The notes under the pieces were generated by a model that did not search any database, had not been told where the DNA came from, and saw only the letters and a list, made by a program, of their open reading frames with translations. A stretch of 64,000 nucleotides of DNA from Rothia terrae (GTDB lineage: Bacteria > Actinomycetota > Actinomycetes > Actinomycetales > Micrococcaceae), in the NCBI RefSeq assembly GCF_012396615.1, contig NZ_JAAXPV010000013.1, positions 1 through 64,000 of the forward strand, in the 5' to 3' direction. Below are positions 62,489-64,000 of the stretch, piece after piece (the first letter of the stretch is position 1; the number at the start of each line of letters is the position of its first letter). Position numbers and translations under genes: made by a program.

Positions 62489-63175
62489 ATGACTAAAGCA
62501 TCACCACGCAAGACATCACAAAAAAAGCCGCTCCGCAAGGACGCCGCCAGCAACCGCGTCCTCATCGTTCAGGCAGCTAAACGGGTGTTTTCCGAACACG
62601 GATTTTCTGCAACACTTCATGATGTCGCCAAAGAAGCTGGTGTGGGAGTCGGCACCGTCTACCGCCGTTTTGCAAATAAACAAGAACTCATGCAAGAAAT
62701 CTACGAAGAGCAGATTGAAGAACTGCTCGGCATTCTGCACACGGCACTTGCTTTTGAAAATTCGTGGGAATGCTTGGTGCGCTACCTGGAGAATGCAACT
62801 AGAATCCAGGTACGCGATCGCGGTATGGCACAAATTATTTCAGGACAAGACATGAGTTCCGAGGTCTTTGCATCTTCAAAGAACCGCATCGCTCCCCTGG
62901 TCAACCAAGTAATTGAGCGAGGAATCCAGGACGGTGTCGTGCGTGCGGATGCCCAGGGCACCGACCTTATCTTCATTCAAGTGGGGCTTATCAATATCGC
63001 CCGTTTAGTTGGCTCTAACCGTGCAGAGCATAAACCTGACACCAGCGAGCTCTACCGCCGCTATTTGTGGTTAGCATTAGAGTCTTTACGAAAGCATCGC
63101 CCAACAGATTTACCGTTGCCGGTTCCGGCACTCACCACAGAAGAAACTCATCTCATTTTCTCCCATCATGATTAA
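62489..63175 (+). CDS. TetR-family repressor
   Basis: A 228-residue regulator. After a Lys/Arg-rich start comes the TetR helix-turn-helix (VQAAKRVFSEHGFSATLHDVAKEAG, GTVYRRFANKQELMQEIYEEQ, residues about 27-75) and a variable C-terminal ligand domain. No ribosome site precedes ATG 62489; a CATAAT box eight bases upstream of it suggests a leaderless or nearly leaderless message. It faces away from the oxidoreductase/aldo-keto reductase operon with two palindromes between, so control of that operon is likely. Confidence 0.88.
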   Translation: MTKASPRKTSQKKPLRKDAASNRVLIVQAAKRVFSEHGFSATLHDVAKEAGVGVGTVYRRFANKQELMQEIYEEQIEELLGILHTALAFENSWECLVRYLENATRIQVRDRGMAQIISGQDMSSEVFASSKNRIAPLVNQVIERGIQDGVVRADAQGTDLIFIQVGLINIARLVGSNRAEHKPDTSELYRRYLWLALESLRKHRPTDLPLPVPALTTEETHLIFSHHD

Positions 63176-63288
63176 GTACTAACCCCGCGAAATTCGCTGA
63201 ATACTGCTGTTTGCAGAAGCTCATTACCCTTTTGCACAGCAAGAATTCCTATGTCCCAGAAAAGTTAGACGCTGGTAAAATAGTACTA

Positions 63289-64000
63289 ATGAAGTTTCTG
63301 AATAATATGACGCCGTCAACTGACTTGACGTATTCTGATGTTTTCATGGTTCCCTCCCGCTCTAACGTGGGTTCTCGTATGGGTGTTGACCTCGCAACCA
63401 ACGATGGCACCGGTACAACTATTCCGCTCGTCGTAGCGAACATGACCGCTGTCGCCGGTCGCCGTATGACTGAGACTGTTGCCCGCCGCGGGGGCATTGC
63501 GATTATCCCTCAAGATATTCCCACCGAAATCGTGGTTGAAACCATTGAAAAGGTGAAGTCTTCTCACCTGATTTTTGATACTCCTATTACAGTGCGTCCG
63601 CACCATACAGCGGGCTACACCAAGCATTTAATGCCCAAGCGGTCCCACGGTGCCGCAATCGTCGTGAACGACGCAAACGAGCCCGTTGGTATTGTCACTC
63701 GCAAGGATCTTCGCGGCGTCGACAATTTTGATCAGGTGGGCGACATTATGTCTACTGCCCTAGTGACGTTGTCCGATACGGTGGATGCACGCGAAGCTTT
63801 TGAGCGCTTGCACGAGACCTCACGCAAGATCGCCCCTGTGGTTGATTCCAGCGGCAAGCTCGTGGGTGTCTTAACCCGAAAAGGCGCGCTACGCGCTAGC
63901 TTGTACGCTCCAGCAACCGACGCGAACGGTAAACTTCGTGTAGGCGCGGCAGTTGGTATTAACGGCGATATCCAGACGCGCGCTAAAACTCTGATCGACG
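63289..64000 (+). CDS. guaB1: GuaB1-family IMP dehydrogenase-related protein (partial)
   Basis: The frame opens at ATG 63289 and runs past the window edge (237 codons visible). The N-terminus (DLTYSDVFMVPSRSNVGSRM, IPLVVANMTAVAGRRM) is that of GuaB1, the actinobacterial branch of the IMP dehydrogenase family thought to act as GMP reductase. Two CBS motifs follow (GIVTRKDLRGV, GVLTRKGALRA). The catalytic cysteine loop lies beyond the end. A TAAAAT box 7 bp before the ATG and no ribosome site suggest a leaderless message; an ATG at 63307 is the alternative. Confidence 0.88.
   Translation, partial: MKFLNNMTPSTDLTYSDVFMVPSRSNVGSRMGVDLATNDGTGTTIPLVVANMTAVAGRRMTETVARRGGIAIIPQDIPTEIVVETIEKVKSSHLIFDTPITVRPHHTAGYTKHLMPKRSHGAAIVVNDANEPVGIVTRKDLRGVDNFDQVGDIMSTALVTLSDTVDAREAFERLHETSRKIAPVVDSSGKLVGVLTRKGALRASLYAPATDANGKLRVGAAVGINGDIQTRAKTLID

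Overview
The window looks like chromosome from a Rothia-like member of the Micrococcaceae (Actinobacteria). The reasons are mycothione reductase (mycothiol redox), the gcvH-garA-ftsR-merR cluster, the parA/scpA/scpB/rluB/tyrA/cmk/der block, actinobacterial Tat signal peptides, GuaB1, and a moderate G+C content with frequent GTG/TTG starts. The genus is inferred from gene content and protein style; no database search was possible.

Layout. 1-127 is the end of an IS256 element, with the first codons of its transposase on the minus strand. Next to it is a Tat-exported protein gene whose start is destroyed. 1.1-6.2 kb: mycothione reductase and pyruvate carboxylase. 6.5-7.3 kb: an orphan ParA ATPase. 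7.4-10.2 kb: gcvH, garA, ftsR-like and a second MerR gene. 10.5-16 kb: putA with a divergent LysR gene, then a SorC-family regulator. 16.1-22.2 kb: a glycerol regulon (glpD, glpT, glpF, glpK). 22.3-28.2 kb: an ABC-class ATPase, a DUF2231 membrane gene cut by an in-frame amber codon, a small unknown gene, an alkylation-repair operon (ogt-alkB-tag) and two small membrane proteins. 28.4-34.7 kb: histidine catabolism (hutU-I-G-H, with divergent hutC over a clear palindrome).

34.8-41.2 kb is the most interesting region. A beta-glucoside-type PTS permease is preceded by a BglG/LicT-type RNA antiterminator target overlapping an intrinsic terminator. The matching antiterminator gene lies 3 kb downstream and is frameshifted in its second PRD. 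An aldehyde dehydrogenase and a CYP152 fatty-acid peroxygenase with OleT-like active-site residues sit between them. 41.2-48.3 kb: a methyltransferase, L-lactate permease, a secreted nuclease and a Tat-exported PhoX phosphatase. 48.49-48.92 kb: a GC-rich foldable element, an IS21-like inverted-repeat remnant and tRNA-Pro(GGG). 49.1-58.3 kb: a CMD-family protein and the cell-division/housekeeping block der-cmk-tyrA-rluB-scpB-scpA, separated from parA by one unknown gene. 58.4-64 kb: a dicarboxylate symporter, two aldo/keto reductases, a shortened F420-type oxidoreductase, a divergent TetR gene over twin operators, and the 5' part of guaB1.

Most of the window is ordinary housekeeping and catabolic DNA. 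I see no CRISPR array, prophage, or obviously novel defence system. The observations most worth follow-up are the IS256 copy, the antitermination locus with its broken regulator, the CYP152 enzyme, and the non-coding stretch at 48.49-48.76 kb.
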